From positions 1 to 44,068 of the forward strand of contig JAKQBN010000064.1 of assembly GCA_029559475.1 (NCBI GenBank): a stretch of 44,068 nt of DNA, written 5' to 3'. This DNA comes from a bacterium. GTDB taxonomy: Bacteria > UBA4055. Positions 1 to 9,309 of the stretch are shown here, in pieces. The translations under genes and the position numbers were made by a program. The notes beneath the pieces were generated by a model. It was not told the DNA's origin and did no database searches. It saw only the letters and a program-made list of their open reading frames with translations. Position 1 is the stretch's first letter. Every line of letters starts with the position of its first letter.

Positions 1-1544
1 TGGAGGTCGTTCTGTTCCTTTTCATTCAGAATACGTCGATGCTCGTTTACAGACACGTTTTATTGAATATTCACAACCGGAGAAAGGAGAAGAGGGTCGT
101 GATTTACGGCGCGGGTAAAGCCGGGCAGAAGATAGCTGAAGAATTCTCAGATACGGTTTACAAGGTAAAATTCTTTATAGACGACAATGATAAGGTAAGG
201 CAGAGAACAATTGACGGAGTACCGGTTCTTTCCAAGGAAACGTTCATTGAGCTTTCAGAGTCCAAAAAGATCAGAAAATACGATCTGTTAGTGATCGCGA
301 TGCCTTCACTTGGCGACAGAAAGATGATAAAAAAATTCTTCGAGGAGCTCAGCCCATATTTTTACGAGGTCAGGATCCTGCCGGCGCTCTCCGACATTCT
401 TCAGGATAGGAATTTCTTTACTCAGCTCAGGAACATTGATGTTAAAGACCTTTTAGCAAGACATCCCAAGGATCTGAACGAGGACAGGATCAGAAATTTC
501 ATAAAGGGTAAAAGGATACTTGTAACCGGCGGCGGCGGGAGCATAGGTTCCGAGATATGCAGACAGTGCTGCAAGTACGGTGCGGAACAGGTGATAGTCC
601 TCGACCACAGCGAATTGGACCTTTATATGATAAACGAGGAACTTTCCTGCAAAAAAGTCGTGCCGGTGCTTCAGTCTGTAAGGGACATAATCAGCCTCGA
701 GAAGACTTTCTCTAAATACAGGCCTCAGATAGTGATCCACGCAGCGGCGTACAAGCACGTGCCGATGGTCGAGTACAATGTGATAGAAGGTATTACAAAC
801 AATATAATCGGCACGAAGAACTGTATCGACCTTTCGATCCATTACAAGGCCGAGAAGTTCGTGCTGATCTCGACGGATAAAGCCGTCCGTCCGACCAACG
901 TGATGGGCGCGACGAAGAGGGTATGCGAACTTTACGCCCAGAACTCTAATCACAACGGCACTGAGATCTGCGCGGTGAGGTTCGGCAACGTCCTCGGTTC
1001 GTCCGGTTCTGTGATCCCGAAGTTCACTCAGCAGATAAGAGACGGCGGCCCGATCACCATCACCCATCCCGAGATCACCCGTTATTTCATGCTTATCCCG
1101 GAAGCCTGCCAGCTGGTTCTTCAGGCGGCTTCGATCGGGCGCGGCGGCGAGGTGATGATACTTGACATGGGCGAACCCGTCAGGATCGTCGATCTGGCTA
1201 AGAACATGATCAAGTTAGCCGGACGCCCGGACATCCAGATAGAGTTTACGGGGTTAAGGCCGGGCGAGAAGCTCTACGAGGAGCTTCTGATCGACGACAC
1301 GGACAAGCGGACCGAGTTCGAGTCGATCACGATCGCGAAGGCCGCGAAGTACGACATCGCTCTTCTCAATGGTCAGATCATGGACCTTCTGGCGTGCGAT
1401 GACAAGATCGCAAAGCTGAAAGAGATTGTTCCCGAGTTCAATCATTCTCCGAACGTGACGCCGAAAGAGGATTATTTTAAAGAGCACAAGATGACCGCGC
1501 AGGAGCCCGACCTTTTCAATCAGGGATCCGCAGTCAGAGGCTGA
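1..1544 (+). CDS. CapD/WbpM-type nucleotide-sugar 4,6-dehydratase/epimerase, 5' end outside the window
   Basis: The frame is open to the first base (first full codon at position 3), so the gene is cut by the window edge; the ATG at 39 is internal, because family members have an N-terminal membrane region before the part seen here. Two Rossmann modules are visible: GAGKAGQKIA near 108-137 and TGGGGSIGSE near 525-554. STDKAV at 869-886 and MGATKR at 902-919 form the long-chain SDR active-site region, in which this family has Met where most SDRs have the catalytic Tyr. GLRPGEKLYEEL near 1252-1287 is the usual C-terminal signature. Relatives act on UDP-GlcNAc-type sugars for O-antigen, capsule or glycoprotein glycans; the exact product cannot be told. 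GC content rises sharply along the gene (see findings). Confidence 0.93.
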   Translation, partial: EVVLFLFIQNTSMLVYRHVLLNIHNRRKEKRVVIYGAGKAGQKIAEEFSDTVYKVKFFIDDNDKVRQRTIDGVPVLSKETFIELSESKKIRKYDLLVIAMPSLGDRKMIKKFFEELSPYFYEVRILPALSDILQDRNFFTQLRNIDVKDLLARHPKDLNEDRIRNFIKGKRILVTGGGGSIGSEICRQCCKYGAEQVIVLDHSELDLYMINEELSCKKVVPVLQSVRDIISLEKTFSKYRPQIVIHAAAYKHVPMVEYNVIEGITNNIIGTKNCIDLSIHYKAEKFVLISTDKAVRPTNVMGATKRVCELYAQNSNHNGTEICAVRFGNVLGSSGSVIPKFTQQIRDGGPITITHPEITRYFMLIPEACQLVLQAASIGRGGEVMILDMGEPVRIVDLAKNMIKLAGRPDIQIEFTGLRPGEKLYEELLIDDTDKRTEFESITIAKAAKYDIALLNGQIMDLLACDDKIAKLKEIVPEFNHSPNVTPKEDYFKEHKMTAQEPDLFNQGSAVRG

Positions 1545-1643
1545 TATATAATATTAACACAGTCTACGTGGTATAAATTATAGTATTATATTGTCGTAAT
1601 TAAGACACCTGATATTACTTCATTCAGGATCTCATCATATTAT

Positions 1644-1974
1644 TTTTCGAAGCAGGCTACAACCGGCTGAAGCCGGCATTAATATCACTCGCATATCATC
1701 CTCCAAAAAAATATCCGCATTAATCATATATTAAATTGGAGGTTAACCGTACCGGTACGATCTTTGATATTTTTTCTCCGGATATATGGCTCGTTCAAAC
1801 GACAATACTGGGATGCACCCCCGCTTCTAAAAACATATGACTCGACAGATGACCTCTGCCGGTCAAGGAGCGAGACATAATTCATATCAAAACGGATCCC
1901 GTTACATCTCTTTACCTGCCGGTACGGTAAATACAATAAAGTAGCGATCAGCCTAATGAGGCAGGGTCCGTTTT
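1644..1974. repeat. Dispersed structured intergenic repeat, copy 1
   Basis: This fills most of the 458-bp gap between the convergent genes ending at 1544 and 2003. It shares two blocks with 15167-15476. The first (about 1644-1680) holds TTTTCGAA followed by the hairpin CCGGC-tgaa-GCCGG (1663-1676). The second (1852-1974, about 123 bp) is nearly collinear with 15353-15476 and includes GAGACATAATTCATAT. The second block closes on itself: AAAACGGATCCC (1889-1900) pairs with GGGTCCGTTTT (1964-1974), 8+3 bp with one bulged T, and encloses smaller hairpins (TTTACC/GGTAAA; GCCT-aatg-AGGC). Between the blocks lie a 12-bp palindrome CGTACCGGTACG (1748-1759) and arms CCTCCAA/TTGGAGG (1700-1706, 1736-1742). 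No gene is visible here. Confidence 0.8.
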
Positions 1975-2002
1975 AAGATGAAGTTATTTCTCGCAATTAA
2001 TT

Positions 2003-4129
2003 TTACTGAACGTAACGCTCGATCGAAAGAACGCCCTTGACCCCGAAAAGCTTTTTCCTGAGCTTGATAAAATGATTAATGTTCTTTACTTTGCCGATCA
2101 GGTTGCCGATGACTATGGAATTGTCGGTCTTAAGCTCAAGAAAAGTCAGATTAATATTCAAAGAATTAATGATCTTGATAACTTCATACAGAAGATTCGG
2201 CCTGTCTTCAGCAGCAATTTTAAAACTAACTTCGAACTCCTCGTCTTTGTCCACCTCCCAGACAGTATTAACAAGACTCACGGGATCGGCGGAACCGATA
2301 ACCGGACAGTTAGAAAGATGGATCATAACGGTGTCATCATCGAGCATCTGGCCTACAATAGTATCGCCAGGAAGCGGATGGCAGCAGGTAGCGTATATTA
2401 TCTTTTTCGAATTCTCTTCTTTAATGATCACGTTCTTAGGGCTTTTGATCCTGATCTTCTCGACAAATTTTTCCAGAATACTCTCTTTTTTCAAAGAACT
2501 TAGCTTACGCATAAAATTATTCGGCTTGATCTCGCCGCTGCCCACCGCATAATAAAAATCCTCGACAGCCGTAAACCCGTAGGCTTTAAGAATGGTTTTC
2601 AATGATTGCCTCTCGATCGGAAGATTATATTTCTTAAGCTCATTAATAAAAATATCCCTTCCCAGCTTAACAGTATCGTTATATTCGGTCTTTTTAAGAA
2701 AATGCTTGATCGAAGTCCTGGCCCTCTGACTCTTCGCGAATTTAAGCCAGTTATAGCTCGGATGAGCTTTCGGCGAAGTAATAATCTCGATAATATCGCC
2801 CTTCTCTAGAGTAGTAGAAAGCGGGATAACCTTGCCTCTTCTTTTCGCAGCAATGCACTGATTTCCGATCCTCTCATGGATCTTATAAGCGAAATCAACG
2901 GGTGTTGAGCCTGCCGGAAGTGTCACCATATCCTTTTTAGGCGTAAAAACGAATATCTCGCCGGAGACAAGGTTTATCTTCAGTTCTTCCAGGATCTCTT
3001 TCGGGTTGCTTGCCTCAAAACTCTCCTGCAGTATTGTTCTCAGCTTAAGTATGTACTCATCGATGGCGTGAAGGTCATCATTATTCGACGACTTGTACCT
3101 CCAGTGCGCCGCAAGACCGAATTCCGCGATCTCATGCATTTTTTCCGTTCTGATCTGGATCTCTATCACTCTGTTCTCGAAAAGCACTTTCGTATGGAGA
3201 GACTGATAACCATTCGCTTTAGGTGCGGCGATATAATCGTTGAACATACCCTGTATCGGCATAAAAAGCTGATGAATTATACTCAGAACATTATAGCAGT
3301 CCTCGGTCTCGGGAATAATTATCCTGAGAGCGATAATATCCAGTATCTCCTCGAACGTTTTTTTACGCACATTAATTTTGTTGAAGATCGAATAATAGTG
3401 CTTTATTCTGCCGTTGACAACAGCTTTAATATTCCTCTTTTCAAGCTCGCTCACAATAACAGGAGTGATCCTGTGGATGTATTGATCCATCGAACCTAAA
3501 GAATCCTCGAGCTTTTTTGAGATCGCTTCGTAATTGACCGGATCGAGGATCTCGAAAGACCTGTCCTCGAGCTCGTTTTTAACCTTGAACATTCCCAGCC
3601 TGTAGGCTAGCGGTGCGTAAATGTCAAGGGTCTCGCGCGCTATCTTCTTCTGCTTTTCAGGCTTCATGAACCGGATAGTCCGCATATTATGAATACGGTC
3701 GGCGAATTTAATAAGAATGACACGCAGGTCCTTGATCATGCTCAGAATAAGTTTTCTGTAATTCTCGGTCTGCTTTTCCTCAAAAGTATCGAAATATATC
3801 TCGTTGATCTTCGTAACACCGTTCACGATCTCGAAGATCGTATCGCCGAATTTATTTTTAATCTCAACGCCGGATATTTCCGTATCCTCCACGACGTCGT
3901 GAAGAAGCGCGGCGGCTATAGTAACATCATCCACCTTTAATTCGGACAGGATCTCGGCGACCATAACCGGATGCTCGATGTATGGTTTTCCACTCCGCCT
4001 GAAAACGTTTTTGTGAGCCTGGAACGCGAAATCATAAGCCTGCCTGATAAGATCGGCGTTGACGTTCATTCCCGTCGCCTGAAGCCTTTTTATAATGTTC
4101 TCTATCTGTATCAGATATCGTGACGGCAT
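2003..4129 (-). CDS. Bifunctional (p)ppGpp synthetase/hydrolase, RelA/SpoT family
   Basis: At 708 aa this is a full-length long RSH protein. The N-terminal HD hydrolase domain has the intact HDVVEDT motif (about residues 77-83), so alarmone hydrolysis should be possible. The synthetase domain carries RIKHYYSIFNK, DIIALRI and NGYQSLHTKV, with the catalytic-type EIQIRT motif near residue 325, so synthesis from GTP/GDP and ATP is also expected. TGS (from about 390, beginning IFVFTPKKDMVTLPAGSTP) and C-terminal ACT (from about 640) regulatory domains follow. The gene starts 6 bp after the stop of nnr and is probably cotranscribed with it. It ends beside the dispersed repeat. Role: control of stringent-response alarmone level in the cytoplasm. 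Confidence 0.95.
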   Translation of the reverse strand: MPSRYLIQIENIIKRLQATGMNVNADLIRQAYDFAFQAHKNVFRRSGKPYIEHPVMVAEILSELKVDDVTIAAALLHDVVEDTEISGVEIKNKFGDTIFEIVNGVTKINEIYFDTFEEKQTENYRKLILSMIKDLRVILIKFADRIHNMRTIRFMKPEKQKKIARETLDIYAPLAYRLGMFKVKNELEDRSFEILDPVNYEAISKKLEDSLGSMDQYIHRITPVIVSELEKRNIKAVVNGRIKHYYSIFNKINVRKKTFEEILDIIALRIIIPETEDCYNVLSIIHQLFMPIQGMFNDYIAAPKANGYQSLHTKVLFENRVIEIQIRTEKMHEIAEFGLAAHWRYKSSNNDDLHAIDEYILKLRTILQESFEASNPKEILEELKINLVSGEIFVFTPKKDMVTLPAGSTPVDFAYKIHERIGNQCIAAKRRGKVIPLSTTLEKGDIIEIITSPKAHPSYNWLKFAKSQRARTSIKHFLKKTEYNDTVKLGRDIFINELKKYNLPIERQSLKTILKAYGFTAVEDFYYAVGSGEIKPNNFMRKLSSLKKESILEKFVEKIRIKSPKNVIIKEENSKKIIYATCCHPLPGDTIVGQMLDDDTVMIHLSNCPVIGSADPVSLVNTVWEVDKDEEFEVSFKIAAEDRPNLLYEVIKIINSLNINLTFLELKTDNSIVIGNLIGKVKNINHFIKLRKKLFGVKGVLSIERYVQ

Positions 4130-4135
4130 CGCTTT

Positions 4136-5701
4136 CTACCTGGAAATTTGTTTCGCGCCTAAAGAAGCTACGAGTTTTATGGCGTTATGGATCTCTTTTA
4201 CTACATCTGTTGGAAGGAGGCTGTGCTCGCCGTATTTTTCAGTGGCGTATTCGGCGGCTAAAGCGTGAACGAATATCGCAGTACTGACAGCCTGCTCGAT
4301 ATGGACTTTCTGACCGAGAAGACTGACGATGATACCTCCCAAGATGTCTCCCATTCCACCTACAGCCATCGCAGGATTCTTATTCACGTGAATTAGAACT
4401 TTTCCCGAAGGATATGCAATTATAGTCGGAGTTCCCTTTAGAACGATGTAGCATTTCCATTCAACGGCTTTCTGCGTCGTTACCTCCAGCCTGTTAAGAA
4501 TGAAAAGCTCTTTGCTCATTCCTGTAAGCCTTGCCATTTCGCTGTTGTGCGGAGTTATCACTAAGGGCGAATTGAATTCGTTGAACATCTCGGTCGACTC
4601 GGAAATGATATTTAACGCGTCGGCGTCAAGAACGATAGGTTTGCCCTCAAGTTTCTGAAGAAGTTTTTTTACGACTTTTTTCGTTTCCGGATGAACGGAC
4701 AGACCGGGTCCTACAAGGCAGGCGTCGCACCATTTATATCCTTTTAATACGTCCTTTTCCGCGTTAAGCGAAGTATATCCGGGCTGAGCGTATCCAAGAG
4801 GTATTGTCATGATCTCTGGAAATACTGTAGAAACGGATGCAGATATGTTCATAGGGATCCCGAGTTTTAAAAGACCCGTTCCCGATCTCAGCGCCGCTAT
4901 GGATGATAAAGCGGCTGCTCCGGGCATTGATAATGAGCCTGCGAAATTGAAAACTTTCCCGAAATCTTTTTTATCGGAAATAAGGTCTCTCTTTTTATAT
5001 CCGCCCGCCGCGTCATTAAGCTCGAGAAGGACTCTCGTGTCCAGTATCTCCTCGTCGAGTTCTTTCGGGAATCCAATATCCACCACGTCGATCACGCCGC
5101 TGTGCGTATATCCGTCGTTTATATAAAGCCCTATCTTAGGATATGCGAAAGTCACGGTATGGTCAGCTATTACGGCGATGTCCTCGGAGTTCCCTGTCGT
5201 ACCGTGAATGCAGGACGGGATGTCCACAGAATATACCTTATTGGGAGATTCATTAATTATCTTTATAATATCGTAAAAAATACCTTCGGGATTTGAATTG
5301 AATCCGGTACCGAATATGGCGTCTATTACGATAGAACCTTCTTCAAGAATAAAATCGGAGGTGTTATCAACAAATACCGCGGATTTAACGGATTTAGCCA
5401 TCTTTTTATAAGCTTTTTCAGATTCTTCGGACAGATCAGCCTTTTTCGCAAGGATATATACGCTAACAACAGCTTTAGCATCCGACAGAAGTTTTGCCGC
5501 GTACATTCCGTCACCGCCGTTATTTCCTTTTCCGCAGACTACGGTGAATTTCTTATCTTTAAGTTCACCTTCGTATTTAAGAATTGTGTTAAATACGCCA
5601 TCCGCGGCGTTCTCCATAAGTTTCGAGGCTTTAATGCCGTAATTCGAGACGACTATTTTGTCGAGCTGTTTCATGATCTCTGCGGTGACAAGTTTTTTCA
5701 T
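4136..5701 (-). CDS. nnr: Bifunctional NAD(P)H-hydrate repair enzyme (epimerase + ADP/ATP-dependent dehydratase)
   Basis: The 521-aa protein has the two-domain architecture of Nnr (YjeF). The N-terminal epimerase (residues 1 to about 215) shows VVCGKGNNGGDGMYAAKLL near 53-71 and interconverts R and S forms of damaged NAD(P)HX. The C-terminal ribokinase-like dehydratase (about 230-515) shows VLDADALN, ITPHNSEMARL and NPAMAVGGMGDILGGI, the last being the nucleotide-binding and catalytic Asp signature. It restores NAD(P)H. The ATG is preceded by AGGA with 7 nt spacing. The gene follows radA after a terminator, so it probably has its own promoter in 5702-5847, and it leads the nnr-relA/spoT pair. 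Confidence 0.95.
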   Translation of the reverse strand: MKKLVTAEIMKQLDKIVVSNYGIKASKLMENAADGVFNTILKYEGELKDKKFTVVCGKGNNGGDGMYAAKLLSDAKAVVSVYILAKKADLSEESEKAYKKMAKSVKSAVFVDNTSDFILEEGSIVIDAIFGTGFNSNPEGIFYDIIKIINESPNKVYSVDIPSCIHGTTGNSEDIAVIADHTVTFAYPKIGLYINDGYTHSGVIDVVDIGFPKELDEEILDTRVLLELNDAAGGYKKRDLISDKKDFGKVFNFAGSLSMPGAAALSSIAALRSGTGLLKLGIPMNISASVSTVFPEIMTIPLGYAQPGYTSLNAEKDVLKGYKWCDACLVGPGLSVHPETKKVVKKLLQKLEGKPIVLDADALNIISESTEMFNEFNSPLVITPHNSEMARLTGMSKELFILNRLEVTTQKAVEWKCYIVLKGTPTIIAYPSGKVLIHVNKNPAMAVGGMGDILGGIIVSLLGQKVHIEQAVSTAIFVHALAAEYATEKYGEHSLLPTDVVKEIHNAIKLVASLGAKQISR

Positions 5702-5847
5702 GATCTTTTCCTGAATGTAATATTTTTTTATGTTTCCAGTGAATTGCCCGGATTAAAATAACGGTGTTTCAGATGATCGTGTTCCAAATAAATTTATAAT
5801 GCTTCCGTTTAAAATTTTCCGCGCAATAGACACTTATGTGCAATATA

Positions 5848-5891
5848 AAAACGCAGGGGCTCAAAGTCAAGCGAAAGTTTTTCTGCGTTTT
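5848..5891 (-). terminator. Rho-independent terminator downstream of radA
   Basis: Perfect 9-bp arms AAAACGCAG (5848-5856) and CTGCGTTTT (5883-5891) surround a 26-nt loop. Read on the minus strand, the hairpin starts 9 nt after the radA stop codon and is followed directly by a T-rich stretch (TTTTTATATT). It should end the priA-radA transcript. The rest of the 198-bp gap up to nnr holds nothing else that was recognised. Confidence 0.8.
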
Positions 5892-5899
5892 CGTTACAT

Positions 5900-7258
5900 T
5901 TATGCGATATGGCTCAAAAGTTCCTGTAAGTCCGAAACGCAGATAACGTTCTTATGAAATGTTGTTTTCGTGCGCTGATTCGGTTTGGGGACGAAGATCT
6001 TCTCAAAACCGAGCTTGACGCATTCGGCGATCCTCGCCTCGATACCCGAAACCGCCCTGACCTCTCCGTTAAGCCCGATCTCGCCGCAGAAAACGAATTT
6101 GTGGGGTATCACGATGTTTCTCATCGAAGATACAAGAGATACCGCCACCGACATGTCCGCTCCCGGATCGGTCAGTTTTTCGCCGCCGGTCACATTGAGA
6201 AAGACATCCTGACCGGAAATGTGAAGTCCTATGATCTTGTCGATCACCGCGAGTATCTTGCTAAGTCTTTTTATGTCGAATCCTGCGCAGTTCCTCTGCG
6301 GATTTCCGAATTTAGATTCTGTTACAAGAGCTTGTATCTCGATCAGAAACGGCCTTGTTCCTTCGATCGATGCCGTTACCGATGTTCCCGGATTGCCCGC
6401 AGGATCCGTATTCAGAAAATACTGGGAGGGGTTCTTTACCTCCTCCAGACCTTCTGCTCCCATCTCGAACATTCCGATCTCGTTGGTCGAGCCGAACCTG
6501 TTCTTTACCGTGCGCAGTATCCTGAACCTGTGATATCTGTCGCCTTCAAAATAAAGAACGGCATCCACCATGTGCTCGATCATCTTCGGACCGGCTATAA
6601 ATCCGTCCTTGGTCACGTGACCTATCAGAAAAAGGCAGAGATCCTGTTTTTTTGCAAGCGTGATCAGCTCGGATGAAACGCTTCTCACCTGGCCTACTGA
6701 TCCCGGCGATGATTCGTCGTCTGAAGAATATAAGGTCTGAATAGAATCTATGACGACTATGTCGGGACTGTTTTCATTAATCCATCCCGTTACCGCCGAA
6801 AGATCGTTCTCGCAGAATACCGGCATGCTGTCCTCATCCGCGGCGATCCTTTCAGCCCTGTGCCTGATCTGGTGCGGCGACTCCTCTCCCGAGACGTAAA
6901 GCGTCCGATATCCGGCAGCCTGCATCCCGGAGAGATATTTAAGCATCAGGGTGGATTTACCGATGCCGGGGTCTCCGCCAATAAGCACCGTCATCCCCTT
7001 AAGGAGACCTCCTCCGAGCACTCTGTCCATCTCGGGTATAAGCGATGTGACCCTGCTTTTTTCTTCAGAGTTAATATCTTTTAAAAGAACGGGCGCGCTT
7101 TTTGATGCGGCGCTTATATTGTTTTTATTCTTCGGTCCAGATACCTTAAACTCCTTAAATGATCCCCATGCGCCGCAGGAAGGGCATTTTCCGAGCCATT
7201 TCGGAGCGTCGTACCCGCATTCGGTGCAGACGAAATTCACTTTGTCGTTCTTAGCCAT
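5900..7258 (-). CDS. radA: DNA repair protein RadA (branch-migration ATPase)
   Basis: The length of 452 aa is normal for RadA/Sms. The N-terminal zinc finger has C11-x2-C14 and C25-x2-C28. The RecA-like core has Walker A GDPGIGKST at about 95-103, DIVVIDSIQT as Walker B, and the family-specific KNRFG motif at 252-256. The C-terminal third is the Lon-protease-like domain (GGEKLTDPGADMSVAVSL), without obvious protease function in this family. RadA promotes branch migration and processing of recombination intermediates with RecA. It lies 10 bp after the VWA-like gene and closes the priA block, so two genome-maintenance enzymes bracket two unknown envelope proteins. Confidence 0.96.
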   Translation of the reverse strand: MAKNDKVNFVCTECGYDAPKWLGKCPSCGAWGSFKEFKVSGPKNKNNISAASKSAPVLLKDINSEEKSRVTSLIPEMDRVLGGGLLKGMTVLIGGDPGIGKSTLMLKYLSGMQAAGYRTLYVSGEESPHQIRHRAERIAADEDSMPVFCENDLSAVTGWINENSPDIVVIDSIQTLYSSDDESSPGSVGQVRSVSSELITLAKKQDLCLFLIGHVTKDGFIAGPKMIEHMVDAVLYFEGDRYHRFRILRTVKNRFGSTNEIGMFEMGAEGLEEVKNPSQYFLNTDPAGNPGTSVTASIEGTRPFLIEIQALVTESKFGNPQRNCAGFDIKRLSKILAVIDKIIGLHISGQDVFLNVTGGEKLTDPGADMSVAVSLVSSMRNIVIPHKFVFCGEIGLNGEVRAVSGIEARIAECVKLGFEKIFVPKPNQRTKTTFHKNVICVSDLQELLSHIA

Positions 7259-7268
7259 TTTTTATCCG

Positions 7269-9287
7269 TTATGATAGATCTTTATATTTTCTTAAAGCGA
7301 GTTCCGAAATAAATACAAGAGCCATTATTATGAAAAAGTATTTATTTCCGGTTATGTCCGTGCGCTCTATTTCGGAAATTTCTTCTGTTTTCCCGCGCCT
7401 GAGATCCAAAAATTCTGCAGCACCGCTCAAGGGTACGGCTGTTCCTTTTCTCGATGAAGCGAAGTTCTTAACGAAAGAAGTGTCGGTGCCGATCAGCCTG
7501 GTCTCCAGATCGTTCTCGACGATCCTGAACGGTATAAGCTTTTTTATTTCGCCGCCGCCGTCTTCTTTAACGATAATTTTCGCTGTATATTTGCCGGGTT
7601 TATCGATATACAACTCCGCGAAATAATCTCTCCCGTTGAATATAAGAGGAGCGCTTAATGAACTTTCCGAAATACTCACTACAGCTTCTGCTTTACTTAC
7701 CGGTTCAAGCTTGCTGTCGAGGATAGGTCCTTTAAAGGCCGCTTTTTCGCCGGAATAATACTGTTCTTTCTGAGTATTCACCCTTATTCTGTCAAAGGAT
7801 CTGTCGGCGGAAAGAAGATCAGCTATGTTGAACATCAGATTCGAGAAATGTTCGTCAGGGTCATTGAACGCGGCTTTCCAGAATGAGCTGAAATTAGCCA
7901 GAAGCAGGCATTCCTTGATTCCGTTCTTTTTATAGAGTGCGGCGGTTTTCGATGAAGGCGAGATCAGCAAAAGAGGTCTGTAAGTTTTTTCGTCGGCGAT
8001 GAACATCTGATTGTAAACGATATCAGGAAGACCGTCAAGGATAACAGGCTGTGAAGAGCGCGTAAGAAGATATCCGCCCTCTCCGCCTGTATTTTCAGAT
8101 AACCTGCCTTCTGAATCTGAAAAAGCCCTGAAATCGAATCCTCCGCCTGTGAGAGAGGACAGTTTTATCCTGTCGGTCGATCTTGTAATAAAGAAAAGGC
8201 GGGAAGAGAATTTTTTCATAAGCTCTATTGTACGGGCATCCGCTTTTATTGAAGGAGATCCGATCGCTATCAGAGACCCGAAATCCGATGCTTTGAGAGA
8301 ATCGCCGAACGCATTTTCATACACCGATGTGAATCTGTATCCGCCTATTCTGAGCATCTTTGTTAGAAATGCAAGATCAAAAGATGGTCCTTTCGATACG
8401 ATAAGGATCCTTTCCGCTGCAGGGTCTTTTTTCTGATAAGCGGTCTTTTTGTTATTGTAGGTATTTTTTTCTTCCTTCAGCTTCCCGATCACAAATTCAG
8501 TTTCTCTGGTGCCGTTCTTAAAATCAGGAAGTTCAGTGCGGACAGAGGTAAAACTTCCTTTTTCAGGTATTTTCCCTTTTAGCGTCTTTAATACCTTCCC
8601 GTTTTCCAAAATATCGATCAGGAATTCCTTTTCACTGCTTTGTCCCGTAAATCCAGTCTTAACTGTAAAATATGAATCCTTACCGTCCGGATCGTTCTCA
8701 TATATAAGATCCTCAATATAAATATCGGGATCGTCCGATCTTACGGAGCTATATACGACGTTAACTGGAAGACTGCCTTTTAAGGTAAAATTATCCGCGA
8801 CCGTAAAATTTCCGTCGGTTACGAGAATGATCGATCTGACATTCTGCGATTCCGCAAGATCTTCAGTCATTCTTTCCGTATAACCGTCAGAAATAATTGT
8901 AAAGCTGTCCGCGAAACTGAGATAAGAATCATTTAGTATTTCCGTTGTTTTTCCGAAAGAAGAACTGATAAAAGAATCATCGTTCTTTATGCTTTCATAA
9001 ATATCATTTATCATGACAGTATCGGCAGGGTTGTTAAGTGCCATCGAACGCGAATCGTCGAACATCACAAGATGCCTTTCGGGAACAGTTCTTACGCCTG
9101 TACGGACTATCTCGGGGCTGAATATTAAAAGCGCGATCATTGCGAGGAAAAGAAATTTAAGGGCGAACAGTATCCTTTTCGTCCAGCCTGTCATTCCGTC
9201 GTTAGCTGAGTAAAATCTTACGGCAAAGAAAATGAGAACGATTAAAGCCGCCAGAAATATCCCCGGATATTTGAATTCTATTATCAT
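7269..9287 (-). CDS. Membrane protein with VWA-like domain (BatA-like architecture), function unknown
   Basis: This 672-aa protein has two N-terminal transmembrane helices (about 9-24 and 38-57), then a von Willebrand A-type region with a MIDAS-like DxSxS motif (D77-D78-S79-R80-S81) and a second metal-site-like VTDG at 156-159. A long extracytoplasmic part with beta-rich segments follows, then a last transmembrane helix near 648-665 and a short basic tail. The layout resembles the large VWA/CARDB/glutamine-amidotransferase-like membrane proteins found beside BatA and MoxR genes, but no MoxR ATPase is present here. It lies 22 bp after 9310-10578 and 10 bp before radA. The biological role is not known. 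Confidence 0.8.
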   Translation of the reverse strand: MIIEFKYPGIFLAALIVLIFFAVRFYSANDGMTGWTKRILFALKFLFLAMIALLIFSPEIVRTGVRTVPERHLVMFDDSRSMALNNPADTVMINDIYESIKNDDSFISSSFGKTTEILNDSYLSFADSFTIISDGYTERMTEDLAESQNVRSIILVTDGNFTVADNFTLKGSLPVNVVYSSVRSDDPDIYIEDLIYENDPDGKDSYFTVKTGFTGQSSEKEFLIDILENGKVLKTLKGKIPEKGSFTSVRTELPDFKNGTRETEFVIGKLKEEKNTYNNKKTAYQKKDPAAERILIVSKGPSFDLAFLTKMLRIGGYRFTSVYENAFGDSLKASDFGSLIAIGSPSIKADARTIELMKKFSSRLFFITRSTDRIKLSSLTGGGFDFRAFSDSEGRLSENTGGEGGYLLTRSSQPVILDGLPDIVYNQMFIADEKTYRPLLLISPSSKTAALYKKNGIKECLLLANFSSFWKAAFNDPDEHFSNLMFNIADLLSADRSFDRIRVNTQKEQYYSGEKAAFKGPILDSKLEPVSKAEAVVSISESSLSAPLIFNGRDYFAELYIDKPGKYTAKIIVKEDGGGEIKKLIPFRIVENDLETRLIGTDTSFVKNFASSRKGTAVPLSGAAEFLDLRRGKTEEISEIERTDITGNKYFFIIMALVFISELALRKYKDLS

Positions 9288-9309
9288 ATAAAATTATACC
9301 GCAGCTGTA

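Noticed and set aside
453-1067. Minus-strand open frame of 204 codons inside the sugar-dehydratase gene
   Set aside because: It mirrors a strongly conserved coding region on the plus strand, has no recognisable motifs and is explained by the high GC content there.
1724-1936. Minus-strand 70-codon frame within repeat copy 1
   Set aside because: It is not kept as a frame in copy 2, whereas the stems are; the region is better explained as a non-coding structured element.
5954-6676. Plus-strand open frame of 240 codons inside radA
   Set aside because: radA on the other strand has intact motifs over the whole stretch; the antisense frame is Arg/His-rich and has no family features.
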